NCBI GenBank assembly: GCA_024742665.1
Contig: JANSYA010000009.1
Coordinates: 62,001-126,000, forward strand
Length of the DNA stretch: 64,000 nucleotides
Reading direction: 5' to 3'
Origin: a bacterium
Lineage (GTDB): Bacteria; Spirochaetota; Leptospiria; Leptospirales; Leptonemataceae
A program made the translations under genes and the position numbers. The notes beneath the pieces were generated by a model, which was not told the DNA's origin, did not search any database, and was given only the letters and a program-made list of their open reading frames with translations. Below, one piece after another: positions 44,187-52,215 of the stretch; the first letter of the stretch is position 1, and the number at the start of each line of letters is the position of its first letter.

Positions 44187-45938
44187 CTACAGGCGGACAA
44201 CCATCATCGTGGCATCATCCGAGGCGTCGAAACCGGCCCGGAACTCGTTCATATCCGCAAAGATCTTTTCCACGATCTCCGACGGTCTGGCTCCAGACAG
44301 AGTCCGAAACAACTCGAAGAGGCGCTCCTCCCCGAACTCATCCAGGGCCTCGTTGTTGGCCTCGGTGATGCCGTCGGTATAGAGGAGCAGCAAATCGCCG
44401 GGGGCGTATTCAACCACGCGCTCTTCGTATTCGCTGTCGTCGAAAATCCCCAGAGGCTTGCCGCGCGCCGAAAGTTCTTCAACCGCGCCGTCCGACCGCA
44501 ATAAGATCTGATGATTGTGGCCGGCCGAAGCCAGGCGCAATCGGTTCAGATCCCGCTCGACCTGGATCAGCATGCAGGTTACGAAAATCCCCATCTGCGA
44601 ATTTTCATAGATCTGACGATTCGAAAGCGTGAGCGTCGTAACCGGATCGAGATTTCGCGGGATCTGCCCGGCCAGCAGCGTCTTCGAATATTCCATAAAA
44701 AGCGCGGCCGGCACGCCCTTCCCCGCGACGTCGGCCATCACCAGCGAAACGCGATCTTCCGAATGGTACACCAGCTCATAAAAATCGCCGCCCACGTCTT
44801 TGCAGGCTTCGTAGCGCGTCGCGATTTCCAGACCGGCCACCAGCGTGGGAATTCGCGGCAGTGAGCTTTGCTGAATCATCGCCGCGGTTTCCAGGTCCCG
44901 ACGATAGGCCGCGATCTCTCGTTCACGTTCCCGCGATAAGATCCGCGTGCACGCGTCCGCCACCTGCGAAGCGATCGTTGACAGAACTTTTAATTCAAAA
45001 TAGTCGAAGGGCGCCCCGTTGCGTTTGTCGGCCGCGTTCAGGACGCCGATCACTTCGCCGCCGCGAGACATCGGCACCGAAACGAACGAATGCGTGCCGT
45101 AGCGATCGCCGTGTTCCGGTTCGAGGCGCAGATCCTTTTTCATATCGCGCACGAGCAGCGGATCGCCGCTTCGAAAGACGATACCGTTGATGCCGTCTTT
45201 TGGATCGATCCAGACCTCTTTTTCCGCCAGGCGAAAACCGCGCGTCTTCGCAATGCGGGCCGTCTCCCCTTCGCGGAAGACAATCGAAAGCCGCGCGACG
45301 CCGAGCACGCGATCCACGGCCGCGAGCACCGACTCCAGCAAATCATCCAGATCGTCCTGGTCGCGAATGCTCTCCGAGATTTCGTAAATACAGTTCAATT
45401 CAAAGACGCGTTCTTTGACATCGTCATACAGCTGGCGATTGCGAATCGCCAGAGCCGCCATATTCGATAGATACGATAGCAGTTTAATGTCAGTGCGATC
45501 GAAATCGCGACCGTCCGCGGTATTTAAAACTTCCAACACGCCGATCAATGAACCGCCGGCGGTCATCGGCACGGCCAGCAGGTTCTTCGTAACGAAGCCG
45601 CTTTCCTGGTCCAGGTCCTTAAAGACGCGCTCGTCCTTCGCCGCATCGTTCACCAGAATCGGCGCACGCTCCCGCGCGCAGGCCCCGGCGATCCCCTGCC
45701 CCGCCGGGATGCGTTTGCTGGTCAGGCTACCGCCGGTTTCGCCCAGGGCCACGTCGAAAATCAGCTCGTCCGTCTCGGGATCATACAATAGCAGCGACGA
45801 AGCCTCCGACGCCAGAAACTCCCGGGCCGTATCCATGATTACGGTCAGCAGCGAATCAAGGCTTTCGGCCGAATTGATTCGAATCGTAATCTCGTTGATT
45901 CGAGATAGTGTCAGTCCGCGCACGGGTTTCATATGCAT
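44187..45938 (-). CDS. GAF-GAF-PP2C (RsbU-type) serine phosphatase
   Basis: A predicted 583-aa cytoplasmic protein. Two GAF domains span about residues 25-170 (AGQGIAGACARERAPILVND) and 200-345 (PMSRGGEVIGVLNAADKRNG). The C-terminal SpoIIE/PP2C phosphatase (about 370-580) has YEACKDVGGDFYELVYH and LVMADVAGKGVPAALFME, the Asp metal ligands, then LLLLYTDGITEANNEALDEF and ASDDATMMVVRL. It should dephosphorylate an anti-sigma-factor antagonist, with no such partner visible nearby. ATG at 45938 has a second ATG 6 nt inside; either may be used. It is upstream of the SahR-like gene on the same strand. Confidence 0.93.
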   Translation of the reverse strand: MHMKPVRGLTLSRINEITIRINSAESLDSLLTVIMDTAREFLASEASSLLLYDPETDELIFDVALGETGGSLTSKRIPAGQGIAGACARERAPILVNDAAKDERVFKDLDQESGFVTKNLLAVPMTAGGSLIGVLEVLNTADGRDFDRTDIKLLSYLSNMAALAIRNRQLYDDVKERVFELNCIYEISESIRDQDDLDDLLESVLAAVDRVLGVARLSIVFREGETARIAKTRGFRLAEKEVWIDPKDGINGIVFRSGDPLLVRDMKKDLRLEPEHGDRYGTHSFVSVPMSRGGEVIGVLNAADKRNGAPFDYFELKVLSTIASQVADACTRILSREREREIAAYRRDLETAAMIQQSSLPRIPTLVAGLEIATRYEACKDVGGDFYELVYHSEDRVSLVMADVAGKGVPAALFMEYSKTLLAGQIPRNLDPVTTLTLSNRQIYENSQMGIFVTCMLIQVERDLNRLRLASAGHNHQILLRSDGAVEELSARGKPLGIFDDSEYEERVVEYAPGDLLLLYTDGITEANNEALDEFGEERLFELFRTLSGARPSEIVEKIFADMNEFRAGFDASDDATMMVVRL

Positions 45939-46008
45939 GTTCCGGGCTCCGCCCGGGTCCGACTATGGCGCAAAACTTCGAAATGATTCGAGAGGCTTTC
46001 GCCGGCAG

Positions 46009-46890
46009 TCAGGAGCTCTTCAGAGCCTTCAGGATCTCTGTGGTAATATGACTCTGATTTAGTGTATAAAAATGAATTCCGGGCGCACCGCCCGCCAGCA
46101 ATTCTTTGCACTGGCGGATCGAATAGTCCAGGCTTATCTTCAGCAATTGATCCCGATCGTCGCCGCACGCCTTCAGATCCTGAATCAGAGCGTCCGGAAT
46201 CTTGCATCCGGCCATTTCGGTAAAGCGCTCGATTTGATTGAAGCTGGTGATCGGCATCAGACCGGGCACCAGGGGCGCGGCCATCCCCACGGACTGCCAG
46301 CGCTTCGCGTAGTCGAAATAAACCTGATTATCGAAGAAAAGCTGCGAAACCAAAAACTCCGCGCCAGCGCGGGCCTTCGTTACCAGATTCTCAAAGTCCG
46401 CGTCGGCCGAACCGGCCTCGGCATGCACCTCGGGATAGAAGCCGCCGCCCAGACAAAAGTCCAGATCGGTCGAGCGAATATGCTCGATCAGTTCGGAACC
46501 AAAACGAAAGCCGTCGGCCGGCGGAGTATAATTCGGCTGATCTTTTGGATGATCTCCGCGCAGAGCCATAATATTGCGAATGCCGGCGTCCCATAGTTCT
46601 TTCAGGTACACGTCGACTTCCGCGCGAGTGGCGCCGATCGAAGTATAGTGCGCCATAGCGAGAACGCCGTAATCATCCTGAATCCGCTGAACCCATTCGA
46701 GGGTTTTCGAGCGCGTCGAGCCGCCGGCACCGTAGGTCACGGAAACGAAATCCGGCGCCAGCTCCCGCAGCGATTCGATCGTCTTATAGAGAGTCGCTTC
46801 GCCCTTCTCGCTTTTGGGCGGAAAAAATTCGAACGAATATACGGGCCGTTTACCGGCGTTTTCGTTCAAAATTTCTGCGATCTTTCTCAT
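46009..46890 (-). CDS. metF: 5,10-methylenetetrahydrofolate reductase
   Basis: A predicted 293-aa MetF that reduces methylene-THF to methyl-THF, supplying the methyl group for methionine. RPVYSFEFFPPKSEKGEATL, FVSVTYGAGGSTRSKTLEWV, NIMALRGDHPKDQP and FLVSQLFFDNQVYFDYAKRW are diagnostic. It belongs to the same one-carbon cycle as ahcY, 3 kb away on the same strand. Two near-identical direct repeats precede the start. The ATG has no clear Shine-Dalgarno. Confidence 0.97.
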   Translation of the reverse strand: MRKIAEILNENAGKRPVYSFEFFPPKSEKGEATLYKTIESLRELAPDFVSVTYGAGGSTRSKTLEWVQRIQDDYGVLAMAHYTSIGATRAEVDVYLKELWDAGIRNIMALRGDHPKDQPNYTPPADGFRFGSELIEHIRSTDLDFCLGGGFYPEVHAEAGSADADFENLVTKARAGAEFLVSQLFFDNQVYFDYAKRWQSVGMAAPLVPGLMPITSFNQIERFTEMAGCKIPDALIQDLKACGDDRDQLLKISLDYSIRQCKELLAGGAPGIHFYTLNQSHITTEILKALKSS

Positions 46891-46893
46891 ACT

Positions 46894-46938
46894 ACCACAA
46901 AATAAGGCGCACCAGGCCGGACCACCGAAATAAGGCGC
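46894..46938. repeat. Direct repeats ahead of metF
   Basis: Two copies of ACCAC(A or CG)AAATAAGGCGC, at 46894-46910 and 46921-46938, period about 28 bp, just upstream of the metF start. The strict repeat in the promoter/leader zone suggests a regulator or structured leader site. Confidence 0.65.
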
Positions 46939-47041
46939 CTCGCCCGCAGCCGGGTTTTCATTTCTCTACTCTTCTTTTCGGCCGAAATGATCGATGATAT
47001 GACTATATATAGAAGAGATTCATACGAAAGCTCCCCGAAAC

Positions 47042-48199
47042 ATGAAACATCCCAAACGCAATTCACTGTCCAGAACCCTTGAACCGCTTCTGCACAACCC
47101 GCTGTACAACTTCGCCGCGATTCTTGTAACTATCGCCAGCATCCTGATTCTAATCGTCCCACTGATCGTAGATCTGAGCCTGAGCGAGCGAGCCGCGCTG
47201 CGCGTAATCGATCGAGCGATTCTGCTGCTGTTCCTGGCGGAAATGCTCCTGCGATTGATCGGGATGCGGCGCAGACGTTATTTCCCGGGGCTCACCTTCT
47301 GGATCGATTTAATCGTCGTACTTCCGCTATTTCACGAACTCGGCGTGCATCTGCTGGTCGACGCGGGCTTCATCTCCCCCGCGGATCGCTCGGCCTATCT
47401 GGACTTTCCGGGGCTCTATTTGATTCAGGGCGTCCGCACTCTGCGTCTGCTGCACTCAATACAGTACTTTTATTTACAGAAGCAGATGGGCCTCACGGCG
47501 GACCGCGTCATGTCGAGCACGAAGCAGCGCATCTTTTCCGGAGTATCGAGCATTCTGTTTTTTATCATCCTGGCTCTGGGCGTCGGCGTTTCGATCGTCG
47601 TCTTCAACCTGACCGAAATTCAAAAGCAAAATCGCCTGCAGCAGGTGCGCGTCCAGGCGACAAGCTACGGCGTGCTCCAGGCGAAACTGCTCTTCGAAGA
47701 ATTCGTCATGGCGGTCACGGTCACCGTCGACGGCGAAAAAGAAACCATTGAAAGCGAACGCTTCCCCGCCGAACGCGTCCGCGAGTACTTCCGCTACCGA
47801 AACGATTATATCCAGTTGGACGGAGTCAACCCCGGCGAATCGGTGCAGGTCAGCTTCCGGGACCTCAATCGCCGGCGCGAAATCGTGGAGTTCGCGACTC
47901 TGGCCACGGGGATGCTGGTCGTCTTCGCGCTGCTGATCAGCCTGAACTACTATCTGACGCATCTGGTGCTGACGCCAGTCGAGCGGGCCATGCGGGTGAT
48001 TGAACTAAGACTGAGCGGTGAAGAGCTGGAATCGAGCGACATCCGCCAGACGCCCTTCACCGAAATTACGCTGCTGGTCAACGGCATGGACCTGCTCTAC
48101 CAGAAGATGCGTGCGCCGGCCCGCAAACAGATCACCGACCGCGAGCATCCGCGCCGGCGGAAGTCGGACAGGCCGCCGGAGTCCGATCCGGACTCATAG
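47042..48199 (+). CDS. Voltage-sensor-like membrane protein with HAMP-type tail
   Basis: A predicted 385-aa membrane protein. The N-terminal half is like an ion-channel voltage-sensor bundle: AAILVTIASILILIVPLIVD (S1), RAILLLFLAEMLLRLIGMRR (S2), WIDLIVVLPLFHEL (S3) and an Arg-containing GVRTLRLLHSIQYFYL (S4-like). Then one TM (ILFFIILALGVGVSIVVF), an extracytoplasmic part of about 100 residues, another TM (TLATGMLVVFALLISLNYYL) and a HAMP-like region (LTPVERAMRVIELRLSGEEL). There is no pore helix or selectivity filter. It could sense membrane state and signal via HAMP, but has no output domain. Its family is not recognised. Confidence 0.75.
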   Translation: MKHPKRNSLSRTLEPLLHNPLYNFAAILVTIASILILIVPLIVDLSLSERAALRVIDRAILLLFLAEMLLRLIGMRRRRYFPGLTFWIDLIVVLPLFHELGVHLLVDAGFISPADRSAYLDFPGLYLIQGVRTLRLLHSIQYFYLQKQMGLTADRVMSSTKQRIFSGVSSILFFIILALGVGVSIVVFNLTEIQKQNRLQQVRVQATSYGVLQAKLLFEEFVMAVTVTVDGEKETIESERFPAERVREYFRYRNDYIQLDGVNPGESVQVSFRDLNRRREIVEFATLATGMLVVFALLISLNYYLTHLVLTPVERAMRVIELRLSGEELESSDIRQTPFTEITLLVNGMDLLYQKMRAPARKQITDREHPRRRKSDRPPESDPDS

Positions 48200-48220
48200 C
48201 CACTTTTCGAAGAGCAGGAC

Positions 48221-50770
48221 TCAGCCGGAAATCAGCAAGACCCGCAGCTGCCCTTCGCCTTTCTTGAGCTCGCCCAGCGAACGAGCCACCAGCATACCGG
48301 GCCGCTGGCGATCCGGTTTGGAATCATCCAGGCGCTCGACGTATCCGGACTGAATCGACGCTACCAGCAAATCACCGGGCTGAATCGGCCGCTTTTCCGC
48401 CGTCGCGCGAACCTGAACGATGCCCATAACCGCGACCAGCTCCATGCCGCGCGGCTTCGCCGGGGAATAAAAGCCCTTCTCTCCGGCCGCGACACCGGGT
48501 AGATGACCTGCCGGCGGATTCAAAACCAACCCGGCGTCTTCGACGACCACCCCCACAACCTGAGTGCTGCCGTAATCCCGCGACTTCTCCAGACGGTCTC
48601 CCCGCGAAACGACCAGGTCTCCGGGCGAAAGCACGTCTCGGTCCTGAACGGGAAAGTACATCGCAATGCAGGACGCCCCCTGCTTGAAATAGGCCGTATC
48701 GTCGAAACGCGACAGACCCCGCGCATACATCGCGAGCACGGAAGAAGCCAGCCCGCGATCCTCATCGCCGCCGCCCGCGACGACGCCATAGGTCCGCTCC
48801 GAATAAAAAGCGCCGCCGGGACCTTCGCGCCCGGCGCCCAGGACGCCGGCGCCGGCGCCGGTCGCAAATCCCACCGTTCCGGACCCCTCGGTCGCACTGC
48901 CGACCATGCCGTCCGCCTGACCTTTCCCGACAATCGCCGCGCCCTTGCCGGTATTCAGGCCGGTAATCGGCGCGTGCCCGAGCGGCGGCGGCGCCAGCGC
49001 CGCATAGTGATCGCCGCACTCCGCTTCGACTTTCAAAACGCCGGTATGGCTATCGAAATCATGCCGGGCGCTGGCGTAATCATGATCGTGAGGTAGCGGC
49101 GCGCGAGCGTCGTTCAGTCGCGGATCCGTCGCCTGGACCACGCGTCCTTTTAATTCGCTGCCCGGGGCCGCCAGCTCGACGATGCCGGCCTGCTCTTCGG
49201 TCGCCGACTTCAGGCGGCGATCGTTGCCCTGCACCACGACTCCTTCGCGATCTTCCCCGTCGAGAGCCAGCTCGACGATGCCCCGGGTTTCGCCGGTGGC
49301 CGGCTTGATTCGAGGATCGTTCGCCTGGACCGCGGCTTCCGCCACGTCTTCGCCGGGGCGTGCGAATCTTAAAATACCTTTATGTTCTACGGTGGCATCT
49401 CGCAGCCGATGATCGTCGCCCTGCACCGCTTCATTCGGTCGCACCGCGCCGTTTTCGGCGAGCGTCACAATGCCCGGCGCCTGGGTCGTCGCAAGACGCA
49501 GGCGACGATCGTTGCCCTGCACTGCGACTCCCGGTCGATTCTCACCGTCTTCGCCGAGCTCCACCAGACCCGCCGCGTCTTCCGTCGCCGGCCGCAGACG
49601 CGAATCGTTTGATTGCACGACATGCCCGGAGCGAGATTCGCTATCCCGGGCCAGACGAACGATGCCCGGCAAATCTTCGGTTGAATATTTCAGTCGCCGA
49701 TCGTTGCCCTGCACCGCGACCAGGGGCGCATCCTCGCCGTCCGTCGCCAGCTCCACGATACCGCGAGCTTCGACGGTTGCGTCCATCAGTCGTCGATCGC
49801 TGGCCTGGACCGAAAGCCCTTCGCCGGTTTCGCCGTCCATCGCCAGACGCACAATACCTGAACGCAGCACCGAGGCGTGATTGATCGGCTCGGAATAACT
49901 TCGGCCCGGGCTTTCGAGCACGTCGGGAGTCGCAAACATCTCCAGCTCGATGATTTGCGAAACATATTTGCCTTCGCGGGTTCGCGCCCCTTCTGTAATC
50001 GCAATGCGCAAAAAGCGCATATTTGTAGGCATAAATCGCCAGCGATACCAGACTCCAGGTTCAGAAAGAAAACCGGTTTCTTCATGCAGGTGATGCCAGG
50101 CGATATTGTCTTCGCTGTAGGCCAGCCCGAATACTTCCGGGAAGAAAGTCTCCGCATCGTTTTTACTTAACATGCGAATTTCGCTGACTTTGTTGACCGA
50201 GCCGAGATCCACAGTTGCAAATTCTTCTTCGCGGCGGGCTTTCAATGAACTGGACCAGCCGTACTCCGGCCGCTCGTCGATCAGGTTTTGCTTTACCCAC
50301 AGACGATCAAGCTCGCTCGAAACATCCAGATCGACGATTCCGGAGATCATCACCCGAAACTCACCGAAGGCTCCGAAGTATTTGCCGTTTTCGTTTTGCC
50401 GATCGGCCAGGAACAAAAACTTCAGGTGTCGCGCTGAAATCAGCGGAAAATTCCAGGACGCCTGCCCGGCCAGACCGGCGCGGAAATCCGACTCCTGTAG
50501 AATCGGCTCCCAGATATGGCCGTCCTGAGAAATTTCAAAGCGGAAGGTGTTCGGGAAAAAATCGGCGAACTCTTCGTGAACTTCAATCTGAATCGCGTTG
50601 AAACAACGAGCATCGTCGAAAGTCGCAATGCAGGCTGTCAGCGTCGGAGTATCCAGCTCTTCGCTATGCCAGGCCAGAACCTGTCCGGAGCTTTCGGTGC
50701 TATTTCCCGGCGCAGTCCAATTGGCGCAGCTCAGGAGCTCCGGATGTGATATTCTAACTTGTTGCGTCAC
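48221..50770 (-). CDS. Fibre/adhesin-like protein: two discoidin-like domains plus eight 32-residue tail-fibre repeats
   Basis: A predicted 849-aa protein with no signal peptide. Residues about 10-145 and 165-285 resemble F5/8 type C (discoidin) domains: EEFADFFPNTFRFEISQDGH and KVSEIRMLSKNDAETFFPEV. Residues 305-560 are eight exact 32-residue repeats of the form GIVELATDGEDAPLVAVQGN, like the short repeats of phage tail fibres. A His-rich linker (LPHDHDYASARHDFDSHTG) leads to a Gly/Ala-rich part and a beta-rich C-terminus (PGDLVVSRGDRLEKSRDY) that may act as a trimerisation or self-cleaving domain. The GTG start overlaps the replication-like gene by 4 nt. It could be a phage-derived receptor-binding protein or a surface adhesin. 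Confidence 0.8.
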   Translation of the reverse strand: MTQQVRISHPELLSCANWTAPGNSTESSGQVLAWHSEELDTPTLTACIATFDDARCFNAIQIEVHEEFADFFPNTFRFEISQDGHIWEPILQESDFRAGLAGQASWNFPLISARHLKFLFLADRQNENGKYFGAFGEFRVMISGIVDLDVSSELDRLWVKQNLIDERPEYGWSSSLKARREEEFATVDLGSVNKVSEIRMLSKNDAETFFPEVFGLAYSEDNIAWHHLHEETGFLSEPGVWYRWRFMPTNMRFLRIAITEGARTREGKYVSQIIELEMFATPDVLESPGRSYSEPINHASVLRSGIVRLAMDGETGEGLSVQASDRRLMDATVEARGIVELATDGEDAPLVAVQGNDRRLKYSTEDLPGIVRLARDSESRSGHVVQSNDSRLRPATEDAAGLVELGEDGENRPGVAVQGNDRRLRLATTQAPGIVTLAENGAVRPNEAVQGDDHRLRDATVEHKGILRFARPGEDVAEAAVQANDPRIKPATGETRGIVELALDGEDREGVVVQGNDRRLKSATEEQAGIVELAAPGSELKGRVVQATDPRLNDARAPLPHDHDYASARHDFDSHTGVLKVEAECGDHYAALAPPPLGHAPITGLNTGKGAAIVGKGQADGMVGSATEGSGTVGFATGAGAGVLGAGREGPGGAFYSERTYGVVAGGGDEDRGLASSVLAMYARGLSRFDDTAYFKQGASCIAMYFPVQDRDVLSPGDLVVSRGDRLEKSRDYGSTQVVGVVVEDAGLVLNPPAGHLPGVAAGEKGFYSPAKPRGMELVAVMGIVQVRATAEKRPIQPGDLLVASIQSGYVERLDDSKPDRQRPGMLVARSLGELKKGEGQLRVLLISG
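49091..49858 (-). repeat. Eight tandem 96-bp coding repeats (32-residue tail-fibre type)
   Basis: Eight in-frame 32-residue units cover residues 305-560 of the fibre-like protein. The consensus is GIVELA..GE....VAVQGNDRRL...T, with most variation in the charged loop. All eight units have exactly the same length, which is consistent with growth by unequal recombination and a rigid beta-solenoid. Confidence 0.88.
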
Positions 50771-51657
50771 TCATTTCCTCCGGCCCCGGCCCAGAAGTCG
50801 CGTCGACTCCCGGCGGGCTCCCGTTCAGGTTCAAAAAAGACCTGATCACACATTCGCTGCAGCAATACTCGCAGATGCCCCGGCAGGGAATCCGCAAATA
50901 CCAGCAGACCTTCTCGCTCTTCTCGAAACGCGCTTTCGATCATCTCAAAACTGCCCGGCGAGATCCGGGCCTGGAGTGCGCGAGCCAGCTCTCGAAAAGA
51001 AACTCCTGCTTTCGGAGCATCCCGGTACAGAATCCTGGCGATATTCTCCGCCGTAGCTGGCATTCCAGCCAGATCACATTCGGAAATGGCAAGGTCCACC
51101 ATTTCCCGACCAAAGCGACGCTCAAAAAAAGCCAGACGGTCTCCGTCAGTTTTTGCTTCCGTGGGTCTTTCCACGGGAGTCTCTATCCGTGCGCCCCCCT
51201 CTGCCTGCTCCTGTACATTATTATTTATAGATATATGGATCTTGTTGTACTGCGAAGCATCCTGTTGACCCTCAGAGGATTCACCTTCAGCCCCCCTGAG
51301 GGTCGCTCTGGCGCCCCCAGGGGCTGCCCTGGCTGAACCCCAGGGGGGTACTTCCGGATCCCCCTGGAAGTCGAAGCGGAAGTGGTAGCAGGTGTTTTTC
51401 CGGCCTGAGCCCGCCGTCATGCTAATCAGGCCCAGCTCCGCCAGTTCCCGGCGAGCTTTCCGCAGGCTGGATTTTTGCTTAAAGCCGGTCAGTTTGAGTA
51501 AAAGGCGGGTTCCGGGATAGACTGGCTTGAAGCTGCCGTCTGAAAATCGGAGCAGCACGGGGTATAGCGTTCGGGCTGCGGACGTCATTCGAGCCCAGAC
51601 TCCTGAGTCGATCAAGAGGCTCACGAATTTGAAGTAAGGCAAATCATGTGCTGTCAT
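50767..51657 (-). CDS. Replication-initiator-like helix-turn-helix protein
   Basis: A predicted 296-aa soluble protein. Its N-terminus (LPYFKFVSLLIDSGVWARMT, ARTLYPVLLRFSDGSFKPVY, LRKARRELAELGLISMTAG) is a winged-helix of the type found in plasmid initiator proteins and DnaD-like helix-turn-helix proteins. The middle is low-complexity (PPWGSARAAPGGARATLRGA), the C-terminal part helical (FFERRFGREMVDLAISECDL). A near-perfect Shine-Dalgarno, GGAGGTGAT, precedes the ATG. It sits next to parAB and an antisense RNA promoter, as in replicon control regions. Its stop overlaps the fibre gene start by GTGA. The exact initiator family is not recognised. Confidence 0.7.
   Translation of the reverse strand: MTAHDLPYFKFVSLLIDSGVWARMTSAARTLYPVLLRFSDGSFKPVYPGTRLLLKLTGFKQKSSLRKARRELAELGLISMTAGSGRKNTCYHFRFDFQGDPEVPPWGSARAAPGGARATLRGAEGESSEGQQDASQYNKIHISINNNVQEQAEGGARIETPVERPTEAKTDGDRLAFFERRFGREMVDLAISECDLAGMPATAENIARILYRDAPKAGVSFRELARALQARISPGSFEMIESAFREEREGLLVFADSLPGHLRVLLQRMCDQVFFEPEREPAGSRRDFWAGAGGNE
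51291..51367. repeat. Four GC palindrome clusters at about 23-bp spacing inside the initiator-like gene
   Basis: CCCCCCTGAGGG (51291), CCCCCAGGGG (51314), CCCCAGGGG (51338) and CCCCCTGG (51360) start 23, 24 and 22 nt apart. They encode the Pro/Gly/Ala-rich linker. Regular spacing of dyads inside an initiator gene is a known layout for iterons in some plasmid origins; here it is only a candidate. Confidence 0.5.
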
Positions 51658-51662
51658 TTAAT

Positions 51663-51713
51663 CACCTCCAGTGCCTGGAAGGTTTCTTTTTTGTTGACAG
51701 TTGATTTGGAGGT
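51663..51713 (-). promoter_or_regulatory. Shine-Dalgarno / anti-Shine-Dalgarno pair in the initiator leader
   Basis: On the minus strand (mRNA sense for the initiator) CACCTCCA near 51706-51713 is complementary to TGGAGGTG at 51663-51670, the ribosome-binding site of the initiator gene. Pairing across about 35 nt would hide the site, offering a switch that an antisense RNA could set. Confidence 0.6.
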
Positions 51714-51723
51714 GCTATATTAT
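51694..51723 (+). promoter_or_regulatory. Consensus-like promoter reading against the initiator leader
   Basis: TTGACA at 51694-51699 and TATATT at 51716-51721 (16-nt spacer; TATTAT at 18 is an alternative). It drives plus-strand transcription from about 51729 into a terminator, antisense to the leader of the replication-like gene. An ATG at 51722 preceded by GGAGGTG opens a 14-codon frame (to 51766), an alternative reading in which this is a leader peptide with a Shine-Dalgarno. The two readings exclude each other. Confidence 0.65.
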
Positions 51724-51727
51724 GTCC

Positions 51728-51784
51728 GACCAACATTTCCCTGTGGAAGCCCCGCCCCCGGTATAACTCCGGGGGCTTTTTTTT
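51728..51784 (+). ncRNA. Candidate short antisense RNA (ctRNA-like)
   Basis: A transcript starting near 51728 would be about 55 nt, ending in a perfect hairpin GCCCCCGG (51754-51761) / CCGGGGGC (51769-51776) and eight T residues. It would be complementary to the initiator mRNA leader about 70-125 nt upstream of the ATG. Short antisense RNAs with terminator hairpins set initiator synthesis in many plasmids. The start is inferred from the promoter only. Confidence 0.55.
51754..51784 (+). terminator. Strong intrinsic terminator
   Basis: Perfect 8-bp GC stem with loop TATAACT, then eight T (51777-51784). No plus-strand gene follows for more than 2 kb, so its job is to end the short transcript. 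Confidence 0.92.
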
Positions 51785-51858
51785 ATCTCTTTTGGCGCAC
51801 GCCTTTTCCTGGACTCGGGCATTGCTGACCCGCTCGACCCGGGGGCTCGACCTGCGCT

Positions 51859-52050
51859 CTACAGAAATTTGAAGGGATTGATCTTGCCGCGTTGAATGTG
51901 TGTATAAAGATTGAGCCCGTGAGCGGATTTGTATCTATAGCGCTCTTTGGGCCGTTTCTGTGCGGCTTTGCAGCCCATCGCCGTGGCGAGGGCGTCCAAC
52001 ATTTCCCTTCGGATGGCTTTAATGTTCCATCCGGCGCGATTATGTCGCAT
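51859..52050 (-). CDS. Possible small gene in the initiator leader (63 aa)
   Basis: A 63-codon frame MRHNRAGWNIKAIRREMLDA to GKINPFKFL, basic, with no Shine-Dalgarno before the ATG. It overlaps the -10 region of a predicted promoter, so it would need a leaderless or upstream start (a TTG at 52068 is in frame). It could be a small regulator, or a chance frame. No family recognised. Confidence 0.3.
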   Translation of the reverse strand: MRHNRAGWNIKAIRREMLDALATAMGCKAAQKRPKERYRYKSAHGLNLYTHIQRGKINPFKFL

Positions 52051-52068
52051 TAAGTGTAAGTCTGTCAA
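52039..52068 (-). promoter_or_regulatory. Predicted promoter of the initiator-like gene
   Basis: On the minus strand TTGACA (52063-52068 complement) and CATAAT (52039-52044 complement) lie 18 nt apart. Transcription would begin near 52032 and give a leader of about 375 nt to the initiator start, crossing the antisense RNA and the hidden Shine-Dalgarno. The -10 is part of the recurrent octamer GACATAAT. Confidence 0.55.
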
Positions 52069-52215
52069 CTCTTTTAAAGCAGGTGCTGGCCCTGAATCTC
52101 GAAAACAGCTTGTTTTATAGTGGTTTTTGGGTCCGCAATCGCAATCTTCTGCTTTAAACCAGGCACCAAGCTTGAGCGACCCTCTTTGGGTGGGCTGTTT
52201 TTCTGACAGCGAGCG

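Noticed and set aside
51722..51766. 14-codon leader peptide MSDQHFPVEAPPPV
   Set aside because: It has a good Shine-Dalgarno, but no plus-strand gene follows the terminator, so an antisense RNA is preferred. Kept as an alternative in the entries.
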